Numbered from the stretch's first letter, positions 7,897 through 17,471 are shown. The stretch: 57,018 bases of DNA from Salegentibacter lacus (GCF_020164555.1 NZ_JAIQZB010000023.1:1-57018); one strand, 5' to 3'. The notes: a model not told the origin generated them from the sequence alone. Translations and numbers: made by a program.

Positions 7897-8343
7897 TTAG
7901 TAAACTATTTCATTTTTATATAAATAAGGAGTCTCTTCGTATTCCCAATGAATATTAATATTCCAACGTCCTTTAACCAACTTTTTATCAGCAATAAAAA
8001 TTTGATGTGATGTTAATTCCAGCGGAATATTAAAATCAAGCTTTGCGTCAGATGGACGATAGAAATTCAGATTTCCTGAAATTTTAGAAAGTTCCAAATT
8101 TTCGGGAAATTCAACAAACCATCCATCTTTTACCCGACGATCACTGATGTTTTCTTCCAGGGAAAATGCGTTGTTTTCTGCATCAATTTCTTCCTGATAA
8201 TGTAATTCTTTTTGATAGTATTCTTCAGTCACCAAATCGTGATCAAATTTGGAATCTGTGAGCATATTAATCACTAAATACATTATGAAAGTGATAAAAA
8301 GTGCCATTCCAATCACAATTCCTGTTCCCCAGTTTATTTTCAT
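7897..8343 (-). CDS. ccoH: FixH/CcoH family assembly protein
   Basis: A 148-aa protein with one N-terminal membrane helix (residues 6-28, GTGIVIGMALFITFIMYLVI) and a periplasmic domain. The family hallmark is visible as FDHDLVTEEYYQKELHYQEEIDAENNA. CcoH binds cbb3 oxidase and supports its assembly and stability. It lies between ccoG and the TauE/DsbD-like gene; about 95 bp separate it from ccoG. Confidence 0.9.
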   Translation of the reverse strand: MKINWGTGIVIGMALFITFIMYLVINMLTDSKFDHDLVTEEYYQKELHYQEEIDAENNAFSLEENISDRRVKDGWFVEFPENLELSKISGNLNFYRPSDAKLDFNIPLELTSHQIFIADKKLVKGRWNINIHWEYEETPYLYKNEIVY

Positions 8344-8438
8344 AATTTTTTATTTTGATCCCAGAACTGGGAAATTAATACAGTTTTTTAATCCTATCAC
8401 TGAGTGTAGCCGATTATTGTTTCCAGCAACATGCTGGT

Positions 8439-9854
8439 TTAATTAAAACTACGAGGTCCCATAAACGTAGTACTTGTAGTTTCTATTAGCCTATCGCCAC
8501 TATAAACACCAATCTCGAGTTTTTCTTTTTCTCCATCCAGTGCTGCTGTATGAATCTCTATAAACAGCGTACCTTCGGTTAATTCCTGTCCCGGCACCAT
8601 AATATTCGATTGTTTTACCGGATTTATTTCTCCCTGGTGGGATAATAACCTGAATTCAATATCTTCAAAATCGGCGGTGGTTTTGTTTACCAGTTTATAG
8701 GTAAAGACGTTGCTGATCACATTATCGGCTTTTCGTTCATATAACTGCCCGGGCAACCTTAAAATTCTGGCTTCAACTTCACTTCTTATAAATAACATTC
8801 CTACCAAAACCGCAGTTAAAATTCCTAAAACAATACTGTAACCTTTTAACCTCGGCGTAAATCTAAATTTTGCTTTCTTTTCTATATTTTCTTCGCTGGC
8901 ATATCTAATCAAGCCTTTGGGAAGATCTACAGCTTCCATCATATTATCGCAGGCATCTATACAAGCGGTGCAATTTATACATTCCAGCTGCGTGCCGTTT
9001 CTAATATCTATTCCAGTAGGACAAACCTGTACACATTGAAAACAGTCTATACAATCGCCTTTTCCGGTTTCTTCACGGTTCTCATTTTTCTTGAATTTCG
9101 CCCTTCCTTTTTCTTTTTCTCCCCGTTTGTGATCGTAGGCTACTACTATAGATTTATTATCTAGAAGCACCCCTTGAAGCCTACCATAAGGACAGGCAAT
9201 AACACAAACCTGTTCTCTAAACCACGCAAATACAAAATAGAATACCGCTGTAAAAATCAATAATGAAATAAAAGTACTCAGGTGGTTTAGTGGGCCGTCG
9301 GTTACATATTGAATAAGACGGTCACTTCCCATTAAATAAGCAAGGAAAACATTGGCGATTAAAAAAGAGATGACAAAGAACAGAAACCACTTGAGAGAAC
9401 GCTTTCTAATTTTTTCGGCGTCCCACTTTTGCTTTTCGAGTCGCATTTGTTTTCCTCTATCTCCTTCTATCCAGTATTCAATTCTACGGAAAACCATTTC
9501 CATAAAAATGGTTTGTGGGCAAAGCCACCCACAAAAAATTCTTCCGAAGGCTACGGTAAAGAGGATGATAAAAACCACCCCAATCACCATCATAATCACA
9601 AAAATGTGAAAATCCTGTGGCCAGAAAGGAAAGCCAAAAATATTAAAACGTCTTTCCAGGATATTGAACATTAAAAACTGGTTGCCATTTATTTTAACAA
9701 ACGGAGCGGCAAAAAGTAGAACTAGCAAAACATAGCTAACGTATTTCCTATACTCGTAAAATCTTCCTGAAGGTTTCTTTGGAAAAACCCATAATCTCTT
9801 ACCCTCGTCATCTGCAGTGGCAATCGTATCCCTGAATTTTTCCTTATTTTCCAA
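8439..9854 (-). CDS. ccoG: cbb3 oxidase accessory ferredoxin-like protein CcoG (FixG/RdxA)
   Basis: A 471-aa membrane protein with two [4Fe-4S] motifs (GDCIDCFQCVQVCPTGIDIR and ECINCTACIDACDNM, roughly residues 258-300), preceded by the membrane motifs CGWLCPQTIFMEMVFRRIEYW and CVIACPYGRLQGVLLD. CcoG is a copper reductase needed to deliver Cu(I) for cbb3 assembly in proteobacteria. The C-terminal Ig-like domain is typical. The start codon is TTG: codons upstream reach a stop before any ATG, and the N-terminal ENKEKFRDTIATAD is the conserved family start. It begins 24 bp after ccoP. Confidence 0.95.
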   Translation of the reverse strand: MENKEKFRDTIATADDEGKRLWVFPKKPSGRFYEYRKYVSYVLLVLLFAAPFVKINGNQFLMFNILERRFNIFGFPFWPQDFHIFVIMMVIGVVFIILFTVAFGRIFCGWLCPQTIFMEMVFRRIEYWIEGDRGKQMRLEKQKWDAEKIRKRSLKWFLFFVISFLIANVFLAYLMGSDRLIQYVTDGPLNHLSTFISLLIFTAVFYFVFAWFREQVCVIACPYGRLQGVLLDNKSIVVAYDHKRGEKEKGRAKFKKNENREETGKGDCIDCFQCVQVCPTGIDIRNGTQLECINCTACIDACDNMMEAVDLPKGLIRYASEENIEKKAKFRFTPRLKGYSIVLGILTAVLVGMLFIRSEVEARILRLPGQLYERKADNVISNVFTYKLVNKTTADFEDIEFRLLSHQGEINPVKQSNIMVPGQELTEGTLFIEIHTAALDGEKEKLEIGVYSGDRLIETTSTTFMGPRSFN

Positions 9855-9878
9855 AACCTTTCTTTCTTAAAATTTAAA

Positions 9879-10760
9879 TTATTCTGTTTCAGCTTCCCAA
9901 ACTTCACCTTCGGCTGCTTTTGCATCTGGCGGGTTGGTTCCCTGTAGGCTTAAAACATAGCTGGATACCTGCGCAATTTCCTGTGCGTTTAATTCAGATT
10001 TCCAGGCAACCATACCTTTTCCATCACGGCCTCCTTCAGAAACAGTTTGAAATACATTACTAATTCCGCCTCCTAAAATCCAATGCTCATCGGTAAGGTT
10101 AGGGCCAATGGCTCCACCACCATCGGCACGGTGACAAGCCATACAGCTCGCCATATAAATTGTTTCTCCTGCTTCTAAATCGGAAGCATCGGTTAACAAT
10201 TCGACTGAGGAAGCATCTATAAGATCTGGATTTGCAGCTTTATAAGCTTCAATTTCTTCTTCTGCCTCGGCAACAGCAGCCAGGTATTCTTCTGTTTGCG
10301 TTTCACCATCAAAAACGTGATAATAGGCCATATAGACAAAAGCAAATACAATACTAATATAGAAACCATAGAGCCACCAAGCGGGAAGATCGTTGTCCAG
10401 TTCTTTAATGCCGTCGTAATTGTGATCTAAAAGAATTTCCTCTTCCTTTTCCACAGGTTTTTGAGTCAGCATTTTCTTATAGAACTTTTTCAAGCCCGAA
10501 AATTGCTTTTCACTATTTTCAGCTTTCAGCTTAGTATAGCGTTCCTGAGCATCTGGCTTTAAACTTCTAAAAACCATATTCTCTAAAGCCGAGATTGAAA
10601 CTTCTATGGATATAGCAATTACAAGAACAACTGCCAGTATCCACCAAATAACCGGATATTGTTCAATTGCCCATCCGCTTTCAGTCTCTACGGTTAGTTC
10701 TATTAAAACCAGGGCAAGAATTAAAAATCCTAAAATTCTTAAATATGCTGTCGTTTTCAT
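9879..10760 (-). CDS. ccoP: cbb3-type cytochrome c oxidase subunit CcoP (single heme)
   Basis: The membrane-anchored c-type cytochrome subunit of cbb3 oxidase. Three helices are visible (about 7-25, 37-55 and 130-148); the last belongs to the cbb3 P N-terminal domain (HNYDGIKELDNDLPAWWLYGFY, shown as two parts: HNYDGIKEL and PAWWLYGFY). A single CxxCH follows (C206-C209-H210, CMACHR), with a downstream methionine candidate in GKGMVAWK. Proteobacterial CcoP has two heme c sites, so this version is reduced at the heme level and carries two extra N-terminal helices. It overlaps the ccoQ stop by 4 bp. Confidence 0.9.
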   Translation of the reverse strand: MKTTAYLRILGFLILALVLIELTVETESGWAIEQYPVIWWILAVVLVIAISIEVSISALENMVFRSLKPDAQERYTKLKAENSEKQFSGLKKFYKKMLTQKPVEKEEEILLDHNYDGIKELDNDLPAWWLYGFYISIVFAFVYMAYYHVFDGETQTEEYLAAVAEAEEEIEAYKAANPDLIDASSVELLTDASDLEAGETIYMASCMACHRADGGGAIGPNLTDEHWILGGGISNVFQTVSEGGRDGKGMVAWKSELNAQEIAQVSSYVLSLQGTNPPDAKAAEGEVWEAETE

Positions 10761-10945
10761 AATTCCTGGTTTTCCGGGTTAGTATCTAAGGGTAATTTGC
10801 TTACCTCTTCTATGTCTTTCTTTTTTGCGGTAATTACCCACAGGAAAAGCACTACAAAAAAGATGAAGAATATAAGCAGGGAAATTAACGGGTAGATCAT
10901 TACACCGTCTATACTTTCCATATGGCCTTTTACGAATTTAAACAT
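10757..10945 (-). CDS. ccoQ: cbb3 oxidase small subunit CcoQ
   Basis: A 62-aa single-span protein (helix about residues 15-40, MIYPLISLLIFFIFFVVLFLW) with a polar tail containing KKKDIEEVSKLPL, as expected for CcoQ/FixQ, a small subunit that stabilises the complex. It begins 3 bp after ccoNO and overlaps ccoP by 4 bp. The call rests on size, topology and position. Confidence 0.85.
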   Translation of the reverse strand: MFKFVKGHMESIDGVMIYPLISLLIFFIFFVVLFLWVITAKKKDIEEVSKLPLDTNPENQEL

Positions 10946-10947
10946 GC

Positions 10948-13149
10948 TTAGTTAGTTTTAGTGGTTGATACTTCTACTTCTTTAGCGTTGATATCGGTTC
11001 CCAGACGCTGTAAATAAGCAATTAGAGCTACAATCTCACGGTTTCGCATTTCTACGAATTCGGTGTCGTTTTCTGCTGCAAATTCCTTCTCAGCTTCATA
11101 AGTTTTAACGAAATCAGGATCTGCATAAAGGTTCTTCTCAATTTGAGTTCCCTGTTCTGTCATCCACTGCTGGGCGTTTTCAATTTCCTCTAAAGTGTAT
11201 GGCACGCCAAGCTTACTAAGAGCTCTCATTTTAGCTTCGGTATCACTTTTATCAAGTTCGTCTGTAATTATCCATTTGTAAGAAGGCATAATAGAACCTG
11301 AAGAAGTACTTTGCGGATCGTACATATGGTTAAGGTGCCAGTTATCGGAATATTTACCGCCTACCCGCATAAGATCGGGACCGGTACGCTTACTTCCCCA
11401 TAGGAAAGGATAATCGTATGCATATTCCCCGGCTTTAGAATATTCACCGTAGCGTTCTACTTCACTTCTAAAGGGCCTAATCATTTGCGAGTGGCAACCC
11501 ACACAACCTTCCCGGATATAAATATCCCGACCTTCAAGTTCTAACGGGGTGTATGGTTTCACACTGGAAATTACCGGTACATATTCATCTACCATTAAGG
11601 ATGGAACAATTTGAACCACACCACCAATTAAAATGGCTATAGTAGCGAAAATTGTAAGTTTTACTGGTCTTCTTTCCAACCAGGAGTGATAAGCTTCCCC
11701 TTTGGTTCTTTTTCGTGTTACTTTTTGTAGCGGAGCAGCTTCAGCTAACTCATCTTCAACTTCGCTTCCCTGTCTTACAGTTTGTATAATATTATAGAGC
11801 AGGATAAATGCACCTACAATATATAAACTACCTCCAATAGCCCGCATCCAGTACATTGGCATAATGGAAGTAACCGTTTCTAAGAAGTTTCCGTAGGTAA
11901 GGGTTCCGTCAGGATTAAATTGTTTCCACATAGAAGCCTGTACGAATCCTGCAACGTACATTGGTAAGGTGTAAATAATAATTCCTAAGGTTCCTATCCA
12001 GAAATGCGCATTGGCTAATTTTACTGAATAAAGGGTGGTTTTAAACAAACGTGGTACTAACCAATAAACCATACCAAAAGTTAAGAAACCGTTCCAGGCT
12101 AAAGCTCCAACGTGTACGTGAGCAATAATCCAGTCGCTAAAATGCGCGATAGCATTTACGTTTTTAAGCGAAAGCATTGGTCCTTCAAATGTTGCCATCC
12201 CATACCCGGTAATTGCTACTACGAAGAATTTAAGAACAGGATCTGTTCGTACTTTATCCCAGGCCCCACGCAAGGTTAGAAGACCGTTGATCATACCTCC
12301 CCAGGAAGGGAATAATAACATAACTGAAAAGGCTACACCAAGGTTTTGAGCCCAGTCTGGTAAAGTTGAATATAATAAATGGTGAGGTCCAGCCCAGATA
12401 TAGATGAAAATAAGGGACCAAAAGTGAATAATGGATAGTCTATAAGAATAAACTGGCCTGTTTGCCGCTTTAGGAACAAAATAATACATTAATCCTAAGA
12501 AAGGTGTAGTAAGGAAGAATGCCACCGCATTATGCCCATACCACCATTGTACCAAAGCATCCTGAACTCCGGAGTAAACGGAGTAACTTTTAAAGGCAGT
12601 AACAGGAATTTCAATATTATTTACAATATGAAGCACGGCTACGGTTACGAATGTTGCGAGATAGAACCAAATCGCTACATATAAGTGGCGCTGTCTTCTC
12701 TTGATCATGGTACCAATAAGGTTGGCTCCAAAAGCAACCCAAACCAAAGTAATTGCGATATCTATTGGCCATTCCAGTTCAGCATATTCTTTGGAACTTG
12801 TAAAACCCATTGGGAGCGTGATCGCGGCAGCAACAATAATAGCCTGCCAACCCCAAAAGTTAAAATTACTTAAGAAATCACTCCACATTCGTGCTTTAAG
12901 CAAGCGCTGGGTAGAGTAATAAACCCCTGCGAAAATGGCGTTCCCAACAAAAGCAAAAATTACTGCGTTAGTATGTAATGGTCTTAAACGACCAAAACTT
13001 AACCACGAAATTCCATCGGTTATATCGGGGAATATAAACATAAAGGCGAGCAGCAGCCCTACACTCATACCTACGATACCCCAGAACAGGGTAGCCATAG
13101 TAAACTTTTTTACGATTTTATTATCGTAATGAAACTGTTCTACTTCCAT
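10948..13149 (-). CDS. ccoNO: Fused cbb3 oxidase subunits I and II (CcoN-CcoO)
   Basis: The catalytic core, which reduces O2 to water and pumps protons, in one 733-aa chain. Residues 1-460 are CcoN with 12 or so membrane helices and the metal ligands in place: H59 (low-spin heme), H206 (CuB, WWYGHNAVAF), Y250 of the FIYIWAGPHH block, H256/H257 (CuB) and H344/H346 (HVHVGALAWNG; heme ligands). A charged linker (465-490) leads to a transmembrane anchor and CcoO with one heme c site C549-x2-C552-H553 (CVGCHSQMIRPFRSE). The N-O fusion is known from Bacteroidota. It sits 3 bp after ccoS. Confidence 0.97.
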   Translation of the reverse strand: MEVEQFHYDNKIVKKFTMATLFWGIVGMSVGLLLAFMFIFPDITDGISWLSFGRLRPLHTNAVIFAFVGNAIFAGVYYSTQRLLKARMWSDFLSNFNFWGWQAIIVAAAITLPMGFTSSKEYAELEWPIDIAITLVWVAFGANLIGTMIKRRQRHLYVAIWFYLATFVTVAVLHIVNNIEIPVTAFKSYSVYSGVQDALVQWWYGHNAVAFFLTTPFLGLMYYFVPKAANRPVYSYRLSIIHFWSLIFIYIWAGPHHLLYSTLPDWAQNLGVAFSVMLLFPSWGGMINGLLTLRGAWDKVRTDPVLKFFVVAITGYGMATFEGPMLSLKNVNAIAHFSDWIIAHVHVGALAWNGFLTFGMVYWLVPRLFKTTLYSVKLANAHFWIGTLGIIIYTLPMYVAGFVQASMWKQFNPDGTLTYGNFLETVTSIMPMYWMRAIGGSLYIVGAFILLYNIIQTVRQGSEVEDELAEAAPLQKVTRKRTKGEAYHSWLERRPVKLTIFATIAILIGGVVQIVPSLMVDEYVPVISSVKPYTPLELEGRDIYIREGCVGCHSQMIRPFRSEVERYGEYSKAGEYAYDYPFLWGSKRTGPDLMRVGGKYSDNWHLNHMYDPQSTSSGSIMPSYKWIITDELDKSDTEAKMRALSKLGVPYTLEEIENAQQWMTEQGTQIEKNLYADPDFVKTYEAEKEFAAENDTEFVEMRNREIVALIAYLQRLGTDINAKEVEVSTTKTN

Positions 13150-13151
13150 AG

Positions 13152-13346
13152 TTAATTAGATTTCTTGTTTTTGGTGGAATTGGATTTATCTGATTTTTCT
13201 TTAACTAATTCATCATCAAAGAGCATTCTTACCGATGGTGTATAGACATCATCATACTGTCCCTTTTTAACTGAAAAAATAAAGGCAACGAAGAAAATGA
13301 GGGCTACTAAAACACTTAATGCAAGCAAGAGGTAAATGATGTTCAT
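13152..13346 (-). CDS. ccoS: cbb3 oxidase assembly protein CcoS
   Basis: A 64-aa protein with one N-terminal helix (residues 3-27) and a short cytosolic tail. The YDDVYTPSVRMLFDD part is the typical CcoS segment (YDDL...R.L.D). CcoS is needed for cofactor insertion into cbb3 oxidase. It lies between ccoI and ccoNO as in many cco operons. Confidence 0.9.
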   Translation of the reverse strand: MNIIYLLLALSVLVALIFFVAFIFSVKKGQYDDVYTPSVRMLFDDELVKEKSDKSNSTKNKKSN

Positions 13347-13406
13347 ATAAAATGAATTATTTTCAGCAAACTTAAAGCGGTGTTAAAATTTAAAATATGA
13401 TCGAAA

Positions 13407-15812
13407 TCAGGTTTTGATCAATACTGGTTTTAATTTCTTTCCCGCAAGGTTTGTTGCCAGGGTTGTAAAAGCCACAATACTAATGGAACTCAACGGCATT
13501 AAAATCGCAGCGATTACCGGCATTAAATTTCCGGTAACTGCAAATGCAAGTCCTACTACATTATAACAAAGGCTCAATACAAAGCTCCATTTGATAATTT
13601 TGATTCCTTTTTCTGAAAGTTTAAAATATTCGCCTAACCTGGTAAGGTTTGAAGCCTCCAGGATTCCATCACAAGCAGGGGAGAAAACATTTATATTTTC
13701 TGAAATTGCAATCCCAACATCACTTTGTGCAAGTGCCCCCGCATCGTTAAGTCCGTCGCCAATCATCATCACCGATTTCTCCTCTTCCTGAAGCTTTTTA
13801 ATAAAATTGAGCTTATCATCAGGTTTTTGATTGAAATAAAATTTAGTATTAAGGGGTAGCATATTTTCAAGTTTCTCCTTTTCCCCATCATTGTCGCCAG
13901 ATAATATGAATAGCTGCTTGCTTTCTCCTAATTCTTTAAATAAGTCGGCAAGTCCTTCGCGGTAAGAATTCTTAAAGACATAGCAGCCTTTATACTCTTC
14001 ATTACTGCTAATATGAACCGCAGTTTTGTTCAGTTCTTTTGTTTCAGTTTCGCTTTCCCTAACAAAGGAAGATGAACCAATCTTCATTTTACTGCCATTG
14101 CTCCCGGAGCTAATACCTTTCCCGGTATGTTCATTAAATTCATCTAAACTCAGGATATTATTTTTATCCAGAATCTGGTAAAGTTGTCTGCTAAGTGGAT
14201 GCCCTGAGGCTCTTAAGCTACTGCTAAGTAGTTGCTCTTCTTCAGCATTGAGTTTTAATCCTTGATAGAAGACTTCCGTTTTTTTGTTTGAAGTTATAGT
14301 TCCGGTTTTATCAAAAACCAGGCAATCTATTTTTGCAATTTGTTCTATTACCCCGGCTTCCTTTAAGTAAAATTTATTTCTTCCGAAGATGCGCAGTAGA
14401 TTCCCTAACGTAAAAGGCGTGGCCAGCGCAATGGCGCAGGGACAGGCAATTATTAATACTGCAGTAAAAACGTTTAAAGCAATGGAAGGATCATAAATCA
14501 GCCAGAAAAGGGTGGACAGAAATGCTATGCTTAAAACCCCGGCGGTAAATCGCTTACTTATTTGGTTGATTAAACTTTGAAACTGTCCTTTTTTATCCTT
14601 TTTAAAGACCTCATTGCTCCAGAGTTTGGTTAGATAACTTTGGTCTATGGCTTTTATGGCTTCAATTTCAAGAATTCCGCCTTGTTGGCGGCCACCTGCA
14701 TAAAGCGTTTCGCCAGATTCTTTTTTAACGGCTTCGGCCTCGCCGGTTACAAAACTGTAATCTATATTCGCACGGCCTTTCATTAATACCGAATCTATAG
14801 GAATTAATTCCCCGTTTCTTATTAAAATCCTATCTCCGGGTTGTACGTTATAAACCTGAACCTGTTCTTCTGTGATCTCTTTTGAAGCATTGGTTTTTAA
14901 ACGCGTTACCGCCATTGGGAAATAGGACTTATAATCCCGCTCAAAGGATAAATAGGAATAGGTTTTTTGCTGAAAGAATTTCCCAAGAAGCAAGAAGAAA
15001 ACAAGTCCTGTAAGACTATCAAAAAAGCCGGTGCCGAGATCGAGTAGAATTTCTGTGGTACTTCTAATGAAAAGTACAGCGATTCCCAGGGCTATGGGAA
15101 CATCTATATTTAAAATTTTGGCACGTAAACCTTTGTAAGCCGAAATAAAATAATCTGATCCTGAATAAAAAACAACGGGAAGGGAAAAAGCAAACATCAA
15201 CCATCGGAATAGATGTTTGAATTGCTCCAGCCAGAATTCTTTTACTTCAAAATATTCAGGGAAAGAAAGGAACATCACATTTCCAAATGCAAAGCCAGCA
15301 ACGCCTAATTTATAGATTAAGCTTCGGTTTATGCTGTGATCTTTTTCATCGTAATCTTTAAGGGAAATATAGGGTTCGTAACCAATTCTGCTAAGAAGAT
15401 ACACCAGCTCTTTTAAACTTATTGTTTCCGAAGAAAAACTAATTCGTACTGTTTTCTTTGGAAAATCTACCTGCGCCGATTTTACACCTTTGTTTAATTT
15501 TCCTAGATTCTCCAACACCCAAATACATGAGCTACAATGCATGGAGGGAATAAGAAAATCAACGATTTGGGTGTTATTCTCATTAAACTCCAGCAGTTTT
15601 TCGACTATTTCCTCGTTATCAAGAAAATCGAACTTTCCTTCTGAAGCACCGGGAGAAATTCCGGGCTTCTCCTGAATATCATAGTAGTAAGTAAGGTCAC
15701 TTTCGTTAAGAATCTCAAAAACTGTTTTGCAGCCGGTGCAACAGAAATCTTTTTCCTGAAAAACAATGTGATCCTCCTGACATTCTTCACCGCAGTGAAA
15801 ACAGCTATTCAT
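13407..15812 (-). CDS. ccoI: Copper-exporting P-type ATPase for cbb3 assembly (CcoI/FixI)
   Basis: An 801-aa P1B-type ATPase that moves Cu(I) across the inner membrane for the oxidase. It begins with a cysteine-rich metal-binding segment (C4, C7, C11, C24, C25, C28) typical of FixI-type pumps, followed by an HMA domain with MHCSSC. The membrane motif CPC occurs in IIACPCAIALATP. DKTGT is the phosphorylation site, SGHPLSR the HP motif and MIGDGLNDAGAL the hinge. TGEAEAVKKESG is the actuator loop. It is the first gene of the cco operon, 60 bp before ccoS. I found no convincing FNR-type site in the 75-bp upstream gap. Confidence 0.95.
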   Translation of the reverse strand: MNSCFHCGEECQEDHIVFQEKDFCCTGCKTVFEILNESDLTYYYDIQEKPGISPGASEGKFDFLDNEEIVEKLLEFNENNTQIVDFLIPSMHCSSCIWVLENLGKLNKGVKSAQVDFPKKTVRISFSSETISLKELVYLLSRIGYEPYISLKDYDEKDHSINRSLIYKLGVAGFAFGNVMFLSFPEYFEVKEFWLEQFKHLFRWLMFAFSLPVVFYSGSDYFISAYKGLRAKILNIDVPIALGIAVLFIRSTTEILLDLGTGFFDSLTGLVFFLLLGKFFQQKTYSYLSFERDYKSYFPMAVTRLKTNASKEITEEQVQVYNVQPGDRILIRNGELIPIDSVLMKGRANIDYSFVTGEAEAVKKESGETLYAGGRQQGGILEIEAIKAIDQSYLTKLWSNEVFKKDKKGQFQSLINQISKRFTAGVLSIAFLSTLFWLIYDPSIALNVFTAVLIIACPCAIALATPFTLGNLLRIFGRNKFYLKEAGVIEQIAKIDCLVFDKTGTITSNKKTEVFYQGLKLNAEEEQLLSSSLRASGHPLSRQLYQILDKNNILSLDEFNEHTGKGISSGSNGSKMKIGSSSFVRESETETKELNKTAVHISSNEEYKGCYVFKNSYREGLADLFKELGESKQLFILSGDNDGEKEKLENMLPLNTKFYFNQKPDDKLNFIKKLQEEEKSVMMIGDGLNDAGALAQSDVGIAISENINVFSPACDGILEASNLTRLGEYFKLSEKGIKIIKWSFVLSLCYNVVGLAFAVTGNLMPVIAAILMPLSSISIVAFTTLATNLAGKKLKPVLIKT

Positions 15813-15887
15813 TCTTCGTGTATTTTAGCCGCAAATTTTGAGAAAATTAACAAAAAATAATATGATAGGAATCAGCTTTAGGATAAA

Positions 15888-17213
15888 TTAATCTCCATTC
15901 CCCGTTTTTCTTAAGTAAAAATATCCGATGAGTCCGGCAATTAAAGAGGCAGAGAGTATTCCTATTTTTGCCTGAGACAGGTAGTTTTCATTTTCAAATG
16001 CAAGTTCGGTAATAAATAATGACATGGTAAAACCTATGGCCGCGAGAAATCCAATGCCGTAGACGTGTTTCCACTTCACTTTATGCGGTAAACTGGCTAT
16101 TTTAGACCAAACCATAAGCCTGGAAAAGAAAACGATCCCGATGAATTTCCCAAAAATAAGCCCGATTATTACACCAATCGTAACCGGACTTAAAAGGGCA
16201 TCAAAAGAGACACCTCCAAGGCTAACGCCTGCATTGGCAAATGCAAAAATTGGAAGAACCACAAAACTCACAAACGGATAAAGCGCATGCTCTAAACGCT
16301 GTAAAGGCGGAGTAGCATCTTCGGTTAAGGAAGAGAATTTTTCTATGTTATGGGTAATATGTTCTTCGGCTTCTTTTGGATTTTTCTTTCTATTTCTAAA
16401 TTCCTGTTGTATTTCGTAGGCTAGGAGTTTAGATTTCCTAAGAAATAAAGGTGTGTTAATTCTTTTGGTATTCGGGATTGCAAAAGCAGCCAAAACCGCC
16501 GCAATAGTAGCGTGAACTCCTGAAAGTAAGATTGCCAGCCATAAACCACCAATTCCCATAACAGCATAAAATAAAGTGTTTCTAATCCCTATTAGATTGG
16601 CTATTGCCAGGATTAGTACAAAGATTCCAGCAATTGCGAGACTTTGCAGGGAAATATCTGAGGTATAGAAAAAGGCAATGACCAAAACCGCACCAAGGTC
16701 ATCCACAATAGCGATTGCGGTTAAAAAAACTTTTAAGGGTAGAGGCACCCGATCTCCGAGCAAGTAAAGAATTCCAAGGGCAAATGCGATATCGGTAGCC
16801 ATGGGAATTCCCCATCCCGAAACCGAATCTAAACCGGTATTGAAATAAAAATAGATAAGCGCTGGAAAAAGCATTCCACCAACAGCAGCCCCAATGGGAA
16901 GTATCGATTTTCTAAAACTGGAAAGTTCACCTTGTAATATTTCTCGTTTTAGTTCCAGGCCGATCATAAAAAAGAAAATAGACATGAGTCCGTCGTTAAT
17001 CCAGTGCAGTAGATTTTTCCTGATTACAAAATCGTTTATTCCTAAATGAATGTATTGCTTCCAAAGATTATGATAGGCATCGGCAAGTGGTGAATTAGCC
17101 ACAATCATCGCAAGAATCGCTGAAAAAATTAATAAAAGACCAACTGAGGTTTTTTTCTCGATAAATTTTTTAATGGGTAACAGCAGGTAGATATCAAGGC
17201 GAGATTTTTTCAT
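15888..17213 (-). CDS. nhaA: Na+/H+ antiporter NhaA
   Basis: An electrogenic sodium/proton antiporter of the inner membrane for pH and salt homeostasis, expected in a marine bacterium. The 441-aa protein shows the NhaA hallmarks: SPLADAYHNLW near the N-terminus, WINDGLMSIFFFMIGLELKREIL, MATDIAFALGIL (essential Asp) and AIAIVDDLGAVLVIAFFY (the two adjacent essential Asp residues). It carries a cytosolic insert (about 255-300) with many charged residues. It ends 75 bp before ccoI on the same strand but is probably its own unit. The start codon is directly preceded by a dyad. Confidence 0.95.
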   Translation of the reverse strand: MKKSRLDIYLLLPIKKFIEKKTSVGLLLIFSAILAMIVANSPLADAYHNLWKQYIHLGINDFVIRKNLLHWINDGLMSIFFFMIGLELKREILQGELSSFRKSILPIGAAVGGMLFPALIYFYFNTGLDSVSGWGIPMATDIAFALGILYLLGDRVPLPLKVFLTAIAIVDDLGAVLVIAFFYTSDISLQSLAIAGIFVLILAIANLIGIRNTLFYAVMGIGGLWLAILLSGVHATIAAVLAAFAIPNTKRINTPLFLRKSKLLAYEIQQEFRNRKKNPKEAEEHITHNIEKFSSLTEDATPPLQRLEHALYPFVSFVVLPIFAFANAGVSLGGVSFDALLSPVTIGVIIGLIFGKFIGIVFFSRLMVWSKIASLPHKVKWKHVYGIGFLAAIGFTMSLFITELAFENENYLSQAKIGILSASLIAGLIGYFYLRKTGNGD

Positions 17214-17228
17214 AATAACCTGGTTATT
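17214..17228. promoter_or_regulatory. Dyad touching the nhaA start codon
   Basis: AATAACC-T-GGTTATT is a perfect 7-bp inverted repeat with a 1-bp centre, placed immediately 5' of the nhaA ATG (17211-17213). As DNA it could be an operator. As RNA the hairpin would be too tight unless inner pairs open. Confidence 0.3.
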
Positions 17229-17298
17229 GGGGATATTCGATTATAGCGTTTAGATAAATTTATATCCGTTTTCTACGTATAAATATGATGAAACTCAG

Positions 17299-17396
17299 TT
17301 TTATTCGATTATCGAGATTTAAAAATTTCCGGTTTCCTTCGAAATTAAGATATATTTTCCAATAATGCTTTTTGGGCTCTGCCCAAGGTAGTTTAC
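17299..17396 (+). repeat. Dispersed intergenic element, copy C
   Basis: Shares TTTATTCGATTATCGAGATT, CTTCGAAATTAAGATATAT, TTCCAATAATGC and GTAGTTTAC with copy A. Its right hairpin is TTGGGC-TCT-GCCCAA (17372-17377 with 17381-17386), which keeps pairing although bases differ from copy A. It lies in the divergent nhaA/corA intergenic region. Confidence 0.8.
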
Positions 17397-17463
17397 CAGT
17401 ATTTTTTTAATGCTGCAAATTAGTTTAGCCCGGTTTTTAATGCAGCCAAAAACAAAACTTTGC

Positions 17464-17471
17464 TACCTTTA
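17464..17471 (+). promoter_or_regulatory. -7 box of the corA unit
   Basis: TACCTTTA fits TAnnTTTG except for the last base. It is 17 bp before the corA ATG, predicting a very short leader, as is common in Bacteroidota. Confidence 0.4.

Noticed and set aside
12685-13129. Several plus-strand frames opposite ccoNO
   Set aside because: Antisense shadows of a highly conserved coding region.
15813-15887. FNR-type site before the cco operon
   Set aside because: No TTGAT-N4-ATCAA-like sequence in the gap; control of the operon is not evident from sequence.
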